From an uncultured Clostridia bacterium (GTDB taxonomy: Bacteria; Bacillota; Clostridia; Oscillospirales; Acutalibacteraceae), in contig CAMEBF010000011.1 of the NCBI GenBank assembly GCA_945912145.1, forward strand, positions 1 to 64,000: a DNA stretch of 64,000 nucleotides, in the 5' to 3' direction. The notes below the pieces were generated by a model. It was given only the letters and a program-made list of their open reading frames with translations. It had not been told where the DNA came from and did not search any database. A program made the translations under genes and the position numbers. Positions 16,530 to 25,676 of the stretch are shown one piece after another. Positions within the stretch are counted from its first letter, which is position 1, and each line of letters starts with the position of its first letter.

Positions 16530-17780
16530 TTATTCGTACAGCGGGTGCTTGTCCGTCAGTTCTTTGACGGCGAAAGCGATTTCTGCCTTTTTGTTCTCGA
16601 AGTCAGTCGCGGCAAGCGCGATGCATTCGGCGACTTTATCCATATCCTCGGTCGTAAAGCCTCTCGTCGTAACGGCAGGCGTGCCGAGACGGACGCCGCT
16701 GGTAACAAACGGCTTCTCCGGGTCGTTGGGAATCGCGTTCTTGTTGGCGGTGATGTGGACTTCGTCAAGACGGTGCTCAAGCTCTTTGCCGGTGATGCCG
16801 GTTGAGCGCAGATCGCAGAGCATCAGGTGATTGTCCGTGCCGCCGGAAACGAGCTGAATACCTCTCGAAGTCAGCCCCTTGGCAAGCGCCTTGGCATTGT
16901 CCACGACATTCTGCTGGTAGGTTTTGAATTCCGGCTTCATCGCTTCGCCGAAGCAGACGGCTTTTGCGGCGATGACGTGCATGAGCGGACCGCCCTGACA
17001 ACCGGGGAAAATGCCCTTATTGAGCGCCTTACCGAATTCCTCTTTCGCGAGGATCAGGCCACCTCTGGGACCGCGCAAGGTCTTGTGCGTGGTGGAGGTC
17101 ACGATGTCGGCATAGGGAACCGGTGAGGGATGAACGCCTGCTGCGATAAGTCCCGCGATGTGCGCCATATCGACCATGAAGATTGCGCCGACGGATTTGG
17201 CGATTGCGCCGATGCGTTCAAAGTCGATGATGCGCGGATAAGCCGACGCGCCTGCCACAATCATTTTCGGCTGCGCCTCTTTTGCGATTCTCTCCAGCTC
17301 GTCATAGTCGATGAAGCCGTCGTCGTTAACGCCGTAGGAGACGAAATTGAAATATTTACCCGACATATTGACAGGCGAACCGTGAGAAAGATGGCCGCCG
17401 TGCGCCAGGCTCATGCCGAGAATGGTGTCGCCGTGATTGAGCAGGGCGAAATATGTCGCGATGTTTGCCTGCGTGCCGGAGTGGGGCTGCACGTTGGAAT
17501 ATTCCGCGCCGAACAGCTCTTTGGCGCGCTCGTTGGCGATATTCTCCACGATATCAACGCATTCGCAGCCGCCGTAATACCGCTTGCCGCTGTAGCCCTC
17601 CGCGTATTTATTCGTCAGCACGCTGCCCATTGCCGCCATGACCGCCGGAGAGACGATGTTCTCCGAGGCGATCAGCTCAATGTTATCGCGCTGACGTTTT
17701 AACTCTAAATTCATCGCGTCGGCAACGTCCTTGTCAAAGCCGGCGATGTAATCCGCAACATTCATAAAATCCTGATACAT
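16530..17780 (-). CDS. glyA: Serine hydroxymethyltransferase
   Basis: GlyA interconverts serine and glycine with tetrahydrofolate and is the main source of one-carbon units. The 416-residue protein has the N-terminal [14 protein letters not shown], the [18 protein letters not shown] loop, and the pyridoxal-phosphate lysine in [14 protein letters not shown] near residue 228. The start is ATG 17780 behind GGAGGAAT; an in-frame ATG seven codons upstream has no site. It converges with the HAD gene on a shared terminator. Confidence 0.97.
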   Translation of the reverse strand: MYQDFMNVADYIAGFDKDVADAMNLELKRQRDNIELIASENIVSPAVMAAMGSVLTNKYAEGYSGKRYYGGCECVDIVENIANERAKELFGAEYSNVQPHSGTQANIATYFALLNHGDTILGMSLAHGGHLSHGSPVNMSGKYFNFVSYGVNDDGFIDYDELERIAKEAQPKMIVAGASAYPRIIDFERIGAIAKSVGAIFMVDMAHIAGLIAAGVHPSPVPYADIVTSTTHKTLRGPRGGLILAKEEFGKALNKGIFPGCQGGPLMHVIAAKAVCFGEAMKPEFKTYQQNVVDNAKALAKGLTSRGIQLVSGGTDNHLMLCDLRSTGITGKELEHRLDEVHITANKNAIPNDPEKPFVTSGVRLGTPAVTTRGFTTEDMDKVAECIALAATDFENKKAEIAFAVKELTDKHPLYE

Positions 17781-17911
17781 ATCCGATTCCTCCATTACCA
17801 TAGTAAATATAGTATATCATATCGGCTTGCAGCCTCGCAAGTATTATTTTGCTCAAAGAAACGGTACGCAATCGGACAGAATTTGTGAGGAAGAGGCAGA
17901 TTCTTCCAAAA

Positions 17912-17943
17912 AAAGACCGCCCCACATCTGTGAGACGGTCTTT
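17912..17943 (-). terminator. Terminator of the dockerin gene at 17958
   Basis: On the minus strand AAAGACCG and CGGTCTTT close a stem with a 16-base internal part and end in seven T. Confidence 0.8.
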
Positions 17944-17957
17944 GGATTGTCAATACT

Positions 17958-18926
17958 TTACTGGAACATGGCAGCCAGCGCGAAAATGTTTGTCTCCGTG
18001 TAGCCTTTGACTGTCAGCATATCGTCGGGAATTTCGCTGCTGAGCGTTGATACTCCCACGGCGTTTGTTTTGCCGGCGGAAACCGTTTCGATCTTCACGA
18101 TGGTATCGCCGTCTGCGTAGAAGTTGATCTTCGTTGCATTTTTGGTGAAAGTGTAAACGTCGTATGTTTTTCCGTCTGCTTCTTTCTTCGTCACTTCAGG
18201 CGTACCCGGTGCGCCGCTGCCGCCGAAATTCGCTTCGGAGAACAGGATGTCGAAGTTTATATCAAGACCCAGTACGGACATCAGACCTGACGTGATCTCA
18301 ACGACATATTTGTTACCGTCGTTGTCAACCGCTTTCAGATAGCGTTTGTTGCCGAGAGAGAGCAGAGAAAGCTGCTGATTGCCTTCAAAGGGGATGTTCA
18401 CTTCAAAATCCTTGCCGTTGACAGCCATCTTGGAAACGAACATATCGTCGGCATTGCCGAATTCGCCTTCCAGATAGTATTTGCCGCTGAAAAATGCGTC
18501 GATTGCGGCGGGATATTTAACCACAGGCTCGGTGGGTTTGGTGGACGGTTCGGTTGTCGGTTCGGTCGTCGGCTCGGTGGGTTTTGTAGACGGCTCGGTG
18601 GACGGCTCGGTCGGCTTGGTTTCCGAAGGTTCTTCCGACGGCTTCTCGGGGAAGACATCGAGCTTGGCGGCTACACGAAGAATCAGTCTGGCATCCTCCG
18701 CCGTTACTTCGCCGCTATAATTAACGTCTGCGGCTTCAGTCTGTTCGACGGTGAGCTGCTCGAGCTTAGCAGCTGCGCGCAGCGCAATGCGGGCATCTGC
18801 GGCGGTAATGACTTCGTCTGCGTTTATGTCGCCCAACGCAAGTGCGTCCGCAGCGAAAGCCGTCGGCACGATGACGAGGCTCACAAGCAGCGCGAATACG
18901 ATAATATTGCGTAATTTGTTTTTCAT
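17958..18926 (-). CDS. Secreted dockerin-domain protein with a Thr/Pro stalk
   Basis: This 322-residue protein has a signal peptide with a TAFA cleavage region near residue 25. Two dockerin repeats follow at once (GDINADEVITAADARIALR and DVNYSGEVTAEDARLILR), each with Asp/Asn at the calcium-loop positions. A stalk of TEPST/TKPTE repeats (about 100-140) leads to a C-terminal beta-rich domain of about 175 residues that I do not recognise. An N-terminal dockerin is less common than a C-terminal one. The dockerin may dock on the cohesin protein at 8490. The start is ATG 18926 behind GAAAGGAAG; the open frame continues upstream without a site. Confidence 0.8.
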   Translation of the reverse strand: MKNKLRNIIVFALLVSLVIVPTAFAADALALGDINADEVITAADARIALRAAAKLEQLTVEQTEAADVNYSGEVTAEDARLILRVAAKLDVFPEKPSEEPSETKPTEPSTEPSTKPTEPTTEPTTEPSTKPTEPVVKYPAAIDAFFSGKYYLEGEFGNADDMFVSKMAVNGKDFEVNIPFEGNQQLSLLSLGNKRYLKAVDNDGNKYVVEITSGLMSVLGLDINFDILFSEANFGGSGAPGTPEVTKKEADGKTYDVYTFTKNATKINFYADGDTIVKIETVSAGKTNAVGVSTLSSEIPDDMLTVKGYTETNIFALAAMFQ

Positions 18927-18965
18927 GGGTACTCTTCCTTTCGTATAAAAATAATTTACATAAGT

Positions 18966-18994
18966 ATTATAACATATTACAGACTCGGACGCAA
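18966..18994 (-). promoter_or_regulatory. Promoter of the dockerin gene at 17958
   Basis: On the minus strand TTGCGT (18994-18989), 17 bp, TATAAT (18971-18966). Confidence 0.65.
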
Positions 18995-19079
18995 GCCCCA
19001 AAATTTGATAAATTTACATTTTGCAAAAAAAATCACCAATTTACGATGTGTAAAAAATCAAGAGAATTTGTATTTCGGC

Positions 19080-19108
19080 TTGCAATGGGAGCAGCGGTGT
19101 GATATTAT
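19080..19108 (+). promoter_or_regulatory. Promoter of the LCAT-like gene cluster
   Basis: TTGCAA (19080-19085), 17 bp, TATTAT (19103-19108), 38 bp ahead of the start codon. Confidence 0.6.
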
Positions 19109-19145
19109 ATAATAGAATTTTTATCGAATGCGGAGGAACTGATCC

Positions 19146-20570
19146 ATGAAAAACAACCCTGTTATCCTGATTCCCGGAATCGGCCAGTCCAAACTGATCG
19201 TGACCGATGAAAACGGGAATAAAATCAAAAACGCATGGCCGTTTGAACTGGATGAAAAGGCCCTGATGAACGATCTGAAAGGCTCGCTGATGAAGATGCT
19301 GATCTTCCGGAAGGACGGCGGTTTTTCCGATAAAGTGGCGGGCATCGTGCAGGATATTTCCGATCCTCTCGCCGTCAATCCGGACGGAACAAAAAAGCAT
19401 CGCATTCGTCCCGTTTCGTTCCCAAAAAGCGTAGCGGAGTGCAGCGAAAGCGAAAAGAAATTTATCTATAAAATGATTCCTCTTGAGGAACTGGGCGAGA
19501 AAATCGGGGAGGAAAATATTTTCTTCTTTGCGTTCGACCCGTTCGGCGATATCTATGATACGGCGGCGTCTCTCGATGCGTTCGTCGCATTTGTGAAGAA
19601 TAAGACGGGAAGCGAGAAAGTCAATCTGGTTGCGGTCAGCGTCGGCGGCGTTGTGCTCAAAGCCTATTGGCAGCAGTACGGCGACAAGAATGATGTCGAT
19701 AAAGTGCTCAATATCGTCTCCGCACTCGACGGCACACAGCTCGTCGCGGATATTTTTGAAAACAAGCTCGCGCTCGGCGATCCTGTGTCGCTGCTGACTT
19801 CGCTCGGCGGAAAGGCGGCTTCTCTCGCATCATCTGTCGGGATGCTGCCGGCGGAGATTATTCAGACGACGATTGAAAAATCTCTTGCCGCGCTGAAAAA
19901 CAATCTGGTCAATTCCTGCACGTCGATGTGGGGACTGATCCCGGACGATCGCTTTGATGCGATCTTCGAGAAATATTTTGCCGACGGCGGCAATGATGTT
20001 CTGCGCGGCAAGGTGCTCTCGCTTCACGAATACTCCCTGCTTTTCGCCGACAAGATGAAAGGAAAGAATTTCTTCCAGCTCTGCGGCTGCGGCAAACCGC
20101 TTGTCCCCGTCGCATCTTCGGCCGACATCTGCTCCGACGGCGTGGTCGATACGGCTTCGGCGTCCTTCGGCGCGACCTGCGCCGGCGTGACGCAGCGTCC
20201 CGATGTTTCCACCTGCGCTTTCCCCGATACAACGTGGTTCTTTGAGGGACAGGGGCATGACGCGATCGCCTATAACGACGTCGCGCTGTCGCTGGCGGTG
20301 AAGATTCTGACGGGTGAAATCGAATCCGTCCGGCAGTCGCCCGATTATCCGCAGTTCAACGGCGCAAGAAACATCAAAAAATTGAAATATACCCTGATCC
20401 CGCAGGCAAAAGAGGCGATCAGTCAGGCAGCCGGCGCAGAAAAAGATGAGCTGGAAAACTGCCTTGCCGAATACGAAGCGATCGGAAAGCGTACCGTGAT
20501 CGAAAATGACGATGATGTGAAATCGCTCGAAGCAAGACTTGAGGCGGCTCTTCAGACGGTGAAAGAATAA
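19146..20570 (+). CDS. LCAT-like alpha/beta hydrolase
   Basis: This 474-residue protein begins NPVILIPGIGQSKL, the oxyanion-hole strand seen in lecithin:cholesterol acyltransferase-like and lipase-like alpha/beta hydrolases. The likely nucleophile elbow is AVSVGG, near residue 165, in NLVAVSVGGVVLKAYW. GQGHDAIAYND (about 375) may supply the catalytic His. No signal peptide or membrane helix is seen, so it appears cytoplasmic, which is odd for this lipase-like group. The C-terminal 90 residues are charged and helical. It is 15 bp upstream of an ABC transporter pair. The substrate, perhaps a lipid or ester, is unknown. Confidence 0.72.
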   Translation: MKNNPVILIPGIGQSKLIVTDENGNKIKNAWPFELDEKALMNDLKGSLMKMLIFRKDGGFSDKVAGIVQDISDPLAVNPDGTKKHRIRPVSFPKSVAECSESEKKFIYKMIPLEELGEKIGEENIFFFAFDPFGDIYDTAASLDAFVAFVKNKTGSEKVNLVAVSVGGVVLKAYWQQYGDKNDVDKVLNIVSALDGTQLVADIFENKLALGDPVSLLTSLGGKAASLASSVGMLPAEIIQTTIEKSLAALKNNLVNSCTSMWGLIPDDRFDAIFEKYFADGGNDVLRGKVLSLHEYSLLFADKMKGKNFFQLCGCGKPLVPVASSADICSDGVVDTASASFGATCAGVTQRPDVSTCAFPDTTWFFEGQGHDAIAYNDVALSLAVKILTGEIESVRQSPDYPQFNGARNIKKLKYTLIPQAKEAISQAAGAEKDELENCLAEYEAIGKRTVIENDDDVKSLEARLEAALQTVKE

Positions 20571-20585
20571 GCGGAGGATACGCAT

Positions 20586-21308
20586 ATGGCAGAAACAGAA
20601 TATGCAATCAAAGTCAGAAATCTGAATAAATCCTATGTCAAGGGTCGTCCGGTGCTCGAGGACGTCTCGTTTGACATTCCCGAGGGCAAGATCGTCGGTC
20701 TGCTCGGCCCGAACGGCTGCGGCAAAACGACGCTGCTTAAGATTTTGTCGGGATGCATTCACGATTACAGCGGCAAAATCATTATCAATGGCAATCCGCC
20801 GGGCGTCGTGACCAAAGCCTCGACGGCGTTTCTGCCGGACTCCACCTATCTCGCCGATTATTTCCGCACGATCGACGCAATCGATTATTTCAACGATTTC
20901 TTCTATGATTTCGATAAAAATAAGGCGATGGAATTTGTACAGCGGTTCCATCTCGATCCGAAACAGAAGATCAAAACCATGTCCAAAGGTATGCAAGAGA
21001 AAGTGCAGCTGCTGCTCGTGATGTCGCGCAAGGCAAGGTTGTATCTGCTCGACGAGCCCCTCGGCGGCGTTGACCCGGCGGCCCGTGAGAATATTCTGAA
21101 TCTGATCATGTCGAATTATGCCGAAAAATCCACATTGATGCTCTCGACGCACATGGTCAATGACCTGGAGTCGAGCTTCAATCACATTCTGATCCTCGGC
21201 CACGGTCACGTGCTCGTCAATACGTCGGTCGACAACGTCAGGAAAAGCGGCAAATCTCTCGAGGAAGTCTTCAAGGAGGTTATCGGAAATGACTGGGAAG
21301 TTGATTAA
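20586..21308 (+). CDS. ABC transporter ATP-binding protein
   Basis: This 240-residue ATPase has Walker A GPNGCGKTT (near residue 41), the variant signature MSKGMQEKVQ and Walker B LYLLDEPLGG. A late His switch is in LSTHMVND. The sequence resembles YtrB/EcsA-type export ATPases. It overlaps the downstream permease gene by 20 bp, so the two are translationally coupled. With an LCAT-like hydrolase upstream, a lipid or peptide export role is possible but not shown. Confidence 0.9.
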   Translation: MAETEYAIKVRNLNKSYVKGRPVLEDVSFDIPEGKIVGLLGPNGCGKTTLLKILSGCIHDYSGKIIINGNPPGVVTKASTAFLPDSTYLADYFRTIDAIDYFNDFFYDFDKNKAMEFVQRFHLDPKQKIKTMSKGMQEKVQLLLVMSRKARLYLLDEPLGGVDPAARENILNLIMSNYAEKSTLMLSTHMVNDLESSFNHILILGHGHVLVNTSVDNVRKSGKSLEEVFKEVIGNDWEVD

Positions 21309-22116
21309 GCATGACCTGATCGCCGGTGCACGGCGTATGGGCAATATCTATCTGGCGGCGTTCATCGCCTGCGGCGCAATGCTGCTTTCCGCGTTTCTGA
21401 AAAGCGGCTTTTTGCGTTTTCTGTGCTCGGCGGCGGTGATCGTCATTGCGTTTATTGCGGTTATCGTCACGTTTGTTTCCGTCGTGTTCGGCGCGAATAA
21501 GAGCCTGTTCGGTCGTGAGGGCTATCTGACCCAGACGCTTCCCGTCAGGACAAGCTCGTTGATTTTCTCCAAATGGCTGACCTCCTCTTTCTGGGTTCTC
21601 ATCAGCTATGCGCTCGTCGCAGTCGCTTTTGTCGGTGTTTTCGTCTACTGGACGAGTGAAAATCAGGACGGCGCGGAGATCTACGATATGATCTATCAGC
21701 TCTTGCAGGGCTTCGGCATCGGCGCAGAGTCTATCTATCAGAAATATCTGATCGTCAGCGCGGTGATCGGGCTGTTCAACGCCTGCATTTTTGTGATGTT
21801 TATTCTGTTTGCGATCACGCTTTCCAATATCAGACCCTTCCACCGTCTCGGCAGCTTCGGCGTCATTCTGTATCTGATGCTGACCGTCGCGGTGATTCAG
21901 GGCGCAACGTACGGACTTGAGAGTCTGTGCGACGTGACGCTGCTGATTCAGGAGTCGGGCATTACGATGCTCGTCGATCAGGCGGCGATCTCGAACGCCG
22001 TGCAGAACGGCGCGCTGACCATCGGCTTTACCGGCGTTTATTTTAAGGCGATTGTTACGGTCTTTTTGTATATCCTCACCGTGCAGCTGACGGAAACAAA
22101 AATCAATCTGAAATAA
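21289..22116 (+). CDS. ABC transporter permease subunit
   Basis: This 275-residue protein has six predicted membrane helices. It begins with the GKLIKHDLIAGARRM amphipathic segment typical of ABC-2-type export permeases found with YtrB-like ATPases. The start ATG 21289 lies inside the ATPase gene. Helices fall at about 20-40, 46-70, 95-120, 155-180, 185-205 and 245-265. The transported compound cannot be deduced. Confidence 0.78.
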   Translation: MTGKLIKHDLIAGARRMGNIYLAAFIACGAMLLSAFLKSGFLRFLCSAAVIVIAFIAVIVTFVSVVFGANKSLFGREGYLTQTLPVRTSSLIFSKWLTSSFWVLISYALVAVAFVGVFVYWTSENQDGAEIYDMIYQLLQGFGIGAESIYQKYLIVSAVIGLFNACIFVMFILFAITLSNIRPFHRLGSFGVILYLMLTVAVIQGATYGLESLCDVTLLIQESGITMLVDQAAISNAVQNGALTIGFTGVYFKAIVTVFLYILTVQLTETKINLK

Positions 22117-22127
22117 GGACGACCCCT

Positions 22128-22736
22128 ATGCAGATCATCGACATTTCAAAAGACATTACCCGCTGCGAGCTGTATCCCGGCGATCCGCCGGTGCGGCTCG
22201 AAACCGTGCAGACCATCGCGGACGGCTGCGACTGCAATCTGTCAGCGATTTACACGGGACTTCACAACGGGACGCACGCCGATGCGCCTCTGCATTTTCT
22301 CGACGGCGGCGACTCGATTGAAAAAGCGGATCTGCGCGTATTTTTCGGTGAATGTCATGTCATCGAGGTTCCTCCGGGCGCGATTACGGGAGAATATGTC
22401 AACCGTTGCTTCCCCGAAAAGGCGGAACGGATCCTTGTCAAAAGCGGCGGCAAGGCGTGGTTTCTGGAAAGCGCGGCGGAGGAGCTCGCGTTCAGCGGCG
22501 TCAGGCTCATCGGCACGGACGCCCTGTCCGTCGGGACTGCCGGCGTACAGCAGGAAACCCATGTCGCATTTCTAAGGGAAAATGTCTCAATTCTTGAAAA
22601 TTTAGAGCTTGAAAACGTTAAACCCGGACGCTATTTTCTGGCGGCGCAACCGCTGAAGATCGGCGGTGCCGAGGCGGCTCCTGTCAGAGCGGTGTTGCTC
22701 GCGGATTACGTTTTCTGGAGCGGCAGCAAAGCATAA
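22128..22736 (+). CDS. Cyclase family protein, kynurenine-formamidase-like
   Basis: This 202-residue protein has the cyclase family signature HNGTHADAPLHF near residues 46-57, which supplies the metal-binding His and Asp residues. GTDALSV follows further on. Relatives hydrolyse N-formylkynurenine or cyclic amides, but the family is broad and no tryptophan-catabolism genes are nearby. It starts 11 bp after the permease gene and is 22 bp before luxS, so it belongs to the same transcription unit. Confidence 0.82.
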   Translation: MQIIDISKDITRCELYPGDPPVRLETVQTIADGCDCNLSAIYTGLHNGTHADAPLHFLDGGDSIEKADLRVFFGECHVIEVPPGAITGEYVNRCFPEKAERILVKSGGKAWFLESAAEELAFSGVRLIGTDALSVGTAGVQQETHVAFLRENVSILENLELENVKPGRYFLAAQPLKIGGAEAAPVRAVLLADYVFWSGSKA

Positions 22737-22758
22737 ACGGAAAAAGAAAGGAAACACT

Positions 22759-23211
22759 ATGGATAGAATCGCAAGCTTTGAGGTGGATCATACCACTTTG
22801 CAAAAAGGAATGTATATTTCGCGGATCGACGGCGACGTCGTGACATACGATATCCGGACACGGCGGCCGAATGTCGAGCCCGTCATGGAGAATGCGGCGA
22901 TCCACACGGTCGAGCATCTGTTCGCGACGTACGTCCGCAACTCCGAATTTCGGGATAGCATCATCTATTTCGGTCCGATGGGCTGCCGGACGGGCTTCTA
23001 TTTCCTCGTTCGGGATATGGCGCATGAGGACGCGATCCGCCTGACGCAGGATGCGTTCTCATTTATTGCGGATTTTGAGGGCGACGTCCCCGGTGTTTCG
23101 GCGGCGGAATGCGGCAATTACCGCGATCATTCTCTCCCCGGCGCGAAGAAGGAAGCGCGCGCTTTTCTTCCGATTTTGCGTAATGTTACCGTAGATTGTT
23201 TGAAATATTAA
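22759..23211 (+). CDS. luxS: S-ribosylhomocysteine lyase LuxS
   Basis: LuxS cleaves S-ribosylhomocysteine to homocysteine and the precursor of autoinducer-2. The 150-residue protein has the metal-site motif HTVEHLFATY (His, Glu, His), the catalytic Cys in GPMGCRTGFY, and the third metal ligand Cys/His region AECGNYRDHSL. The start at ATG 22759 follows AAAGGAAA; the longer frame from 22666 lies within the cyclase gene. No pfs gene is adjacent, so it is an orphan in this locus. There is no clear terminator in the AT-rich gap that follows. Confidence 0.96.
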   Translation: MDRIASFEVDHTTLQKGMYISRIDGDVVTYDIRTRRPNVEPVMENAAIHTVEHLFATYVRNSEFRDSIIYFGPMGCRTGFYFLVRDMAHEDAIRLTQDAFSFIADFEGDVPGVSAAECGNYRDHSLPGAKKEARAFLPILRNVTVDCLKY

Positions 23212-23519
23212 GAAAATATGACAAAATAACTTTGTGGAATTTGAGCATTTTTTTGTGCCGTTTTTTCTGTTTTCCACAAACAGAAAGTATGTTCACCACA
23301 AGATATTGCGTTAGGGTTGTTTTGTATTTCTATATTTTGTTTTTGTTTTGCATAAAAACGGCAAATTAAACAAAATTTGAGCCATCAAAATAAATTTCCG
23401 AAAATGTGCTTTTATTTTTTTCTCGTTGGTGGTATACTATTCATGTTGCAGACATTAAGATTTTAATTTGTCATATATTGTAAATATATGTCTTACGATG
23501 CTTAAGGAAGTTACCCGTT
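23212..23519. other. AT-rich 308-bp gap before murA
   Basis: I see no gene or riboswitch here. It contains scattered A/T tracts, one TTTTCCACA that is a mismatch from a DnaA box, and the murA extended -10 near its right end. Confidence 0.5.
23430..23438 (+). promoter_or_regulatory. Extended -10 promoter of murA
   Basis: TGGTATACT is a TGn-extended -10 element. No convincing -35 hexamer is present 17 bp upstream, as is normal for extended -10 promoters. Confidence 0.45.
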
Positions 23520-24818
23520 ATGGAAAAATTTGTAATAAACGGCGGTAAGGAGCTTCATGGTGAGGTCGAGATCAGCGGTGCCAAAAATGCCGCAGTTGCG
23601 ATCATACCTGCCACGATTCTTGCTGAAGATATCTGCCGGATTGAAAATATCCCGGATATCCGTGATGTGCAGGTCATGGTGAAAATCCTTATGGATATGG
23701 GGGCAGCCGTTCGCTATATCAACGCCAATACGCTTGAAATCGATACCCGCTATATCAGTTCATATGTCATTCCGTATGAGATGACGAAGTATTCCCGTTC
23801 ATCCTATTATCTGCTCGGCGCGCTGCTCGGCCGCTACAGTCACGCAAAGGTCGCCATGCCCGGCGGCTGTAATTTCGGCGGTGTGCGCCCGATTGATTTT
23901 CATCTGAAGGGCTTTGCCAAGCTCGGTGCCGTCATCACCAATGATAACGGCATGATCGATGCCGAAGCGGAAAAGCTGACGGGAAATGTGATTTATTTTG
24001 ATAAGGTTTCCGTCGGCGCGACGGTCAATATCATGCTTGCCGCCGTCAAGGCGAGAGGACTGACGATCATCGAGAACGCCGCCAAAGAGCCGCATATCGT
24101 TGACCTTGCCAATTTCCTGAACCTGATGGGCGCGAACGTCACGGGTGCGGGCACGGATGTCATTAAGATCAAAGGTGTCCCGTCGCTGCACGGTTGTTCG
24201 TATTCCATTATTCCCGATCAGATTGAGGCCGGAACGTACATGGTCGCTGCCGCCGCCGCAAAAGGCGATATTCTGATTAAAAATGTGATTCCGAAGCATC
24301 TGGAATCCATCACGGCAAAGCTGCGTGAATGCGGCGTGACGGTTATTGAGAATGACGACTCCGTGCAGGTCATCAGCCATAAACGCTGCGGCAACTGTAA
24401 AGTGACCGCGATGCCGCATCCCGGATTCCCGACGGATATGCAGCCGCAGATGACGACGTTCTTGGCTGTCAGCGAAGGCACAAGCATCGTCACGGACGGC
24501 GTCTGGGATAACCGTTTCCGCTATACCGATCAGCTCATCAGTATGGGTGCTTCCATTCAGATTGAGGGCAAGGCCGCGATCATCACAGGCGTGCCGGCTC
24601 TTCACGGTGCTCCTGTCCGTGCGGACGATCTGCGCGCAGGCGCGGCAATGCTGATTGCCGGTATGTGTGCGGAGGGCAAAACCGTGATCGAAGACATTTA
24701 TCATATTGAGCGCGGCTATGAAAAGGTCGTGGAAAAGCTCAGAGGGCTCGGCGTCGATATCGCCAAGGTGGATTTCCCCGATGCAACGCCCTCCAAAGTG
24801 ACCTCCAACGCGGGGTAA
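23520..24818 (+). CDS. murA: UDP-N-acetylglucosamine 1-carboxyvinyltransferase
   Basis: MurA transfers enolpyruvate from phosphoenolpyruvate to UDP-GlcNAc, the committed step of peptidoglycan synthesis. The 432-residue protein begins GGKELHGEVEISGAKNAAV with the conserved Lys-Asn pair. The active-site loop is PGGCNFGGVRPIDFHL with Cys about residue 118. Later signatures are PDQIEAGTYM and HPGFPTDMQPQ. The Cys form is normally sensitive to fosfomycin. The start follows AAGGAAG. A strong terminator follows. Confidence 0.97.
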   Translation: MEKFVINGGKELHGEVEISGAKNAAVAIIPATILAEDICRIENIPDIRDVQVMVKILMDMGAAVRYINANTLEIDTRYISSYVIPYEMTKYSRSSYYLLGALLGRYSHAKVAMPGGCNFGGVRPIDFHLKGFAKLGAVITNDNGMIDAEAEKLTGNVIYFDKVSVGATVNIMLAAVKARGLTIIENAAKEPHIVDLANFLNLMGANVTGAGTDVIKIKGVPSLHGCSYSIIPDQIEAGTYMVAAAAAKGDILIKNVIPKHLESITAKLRECGVTVIENDDSVQVISHKRCGNCKVTAMPHPGFPTDMQPQMTTFLAVSEGTSIVTDGVWDNRFRYTDQLISMGASIQIEGKAAIITGVPALHGAPVRADDLRAGAAMLIAGMCAEGKTVIEDIYHIERGYEKVVEKLRGLGVDIAKVDFPDATPSKVTSNAG

Positions 24819-24839
24819 CAGCATCAATTTTGTCAACCG

Positions 24840-24863
24840 GACGGCTCGTTGAGCCGTCTTTTT
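24840..24863 (+). terminator. Terminator of murA
   Basis: GACGGCTC, loop GTT, GAGCCGTC, then TTTTT. Confidence 0.85.
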
Positions 24864-24884
24864 AGTAGAGTGGGAGAAAAAGCT

Positions 24885-25676
24885 ATGGCGCGTTTTTGTA
24901 CGCTTTGCTCCTCGAGCAGCGGAAACAGTACATATATCGGCTATGCAGGCGGCGGCATTCTGATTGACGCCGGAACGAACGCCAAACGGCTGACGGCGGC
25001 GTTGGACGCGATCGGCGTCGAGCCGCAGAGTTTGCAGGCGATCTTCATCACGCATGAGCACGCCGATCATATCGGTGCGCTTCGGGTGTTCGCGTCGCGC
25101 TATCATCTGCCCGTTTATGCAACAAAAGGCACGCTGTCCGAGCTTGAGAGAAACGGCGATCTGCGCGGTGTGGAAAAGGCTTTTGTCATGCCCGAAAACG
25201 GCGTCGAAGCCGGCGGCATGGAGATTCATTCGTTCCACACGTCACACGACTGCGCCGAAAGCTGCGGCTATACAGTGCTCCTGCCCGACGAGAGAAAAAT
25301 CTCCGTCATGACGGACACCGGCGTGATGACCGAAGAAGCGCGCCGAAGCGTGACGGGAAGCGATCTGATCCTGCTCGAATCGAATTATGATACCGCGATG
25401 CTGAACGCAGGGCCGTATCCGTATTATCTGAGACAGCGGATTGAGTCCGCGCGCGGTCATCTGTCCAACGATGACTGCGCAAAAGCGGCGTGCGAGTTCG
25501 TCAATTCCGGCACGACGCATATCGTGCTCGGCCATCTGAGCCGGGAAAACAATACGCCGGGCGCGGCTTACCGAGAAACACAGACGGCGCTTGGTGAAAT
25601 GGGCGCAATGGAGGGACTGGACTATCTCTTACAGGTTGCGCCGCCGGAGCTCGGCGAAAGAATGGTGATTCTGTAA
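24885..25676 (+). CDS. Metallo-beta-lactamase-fold protein, WalJ/YycJ-like
   Basis: This 263-residue protein starts FCTLCSSSSGNSTYI and has the metal-binding motif THEHADHIGAL near residue 57. Further His/Asp ligands are in HSFHTSHD, SVMTDTG and VLGHLSREN. It matches the YycJ/WalJ group of exonuclease-like hydrolases linked to cell-wall and DNA maintenance in Firmicutes. The start at ATG 24885 follows GGGAG and lies just after the murA terminator. Its stop overlaps the rlmH start by one base (TAATG), a conserved neighbourhood in this phylum. Confidence 0.9.
   Translation: MARFCTLCSSSSGNSTYIGYAGGGILIDAGTNAKRLTAALDAIGVEPQSLQAIFITHEHADHIGALRVFASRYHLPVYATKGTLSELERNGDLRGVEKAFVMPENGVEAGGMEIHSFHTSHDCAESCGYTVLLPDERKISVMTDTGVMTEEARRSVTGSDLILLESNYDTAMLNAGPYPYYLRQRIESARGHLSNDDCAKAACEFVNSGTTHIVLGHLSRENNTPGAAYRETQTALGEMGAMEGLDYLLQVAPPELGERMVIL

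Noticed and set aside
19830-21344. A 504-codon minus-strand frame
   Set aside because: It is the shadow of the LCAT-like and ABC ATPase genes, which have clear motifs in the other direction.
23212-23519. Riboswitch or T-box before murA
   Set aside because: I found no conserved leader motif, terminator pair or anti-terminator; only an extended -10 stands out.
23799-25238. A 479-codon minus-strand frame
   Set aside because: It is antisense to murA and the WalJ-like gene.
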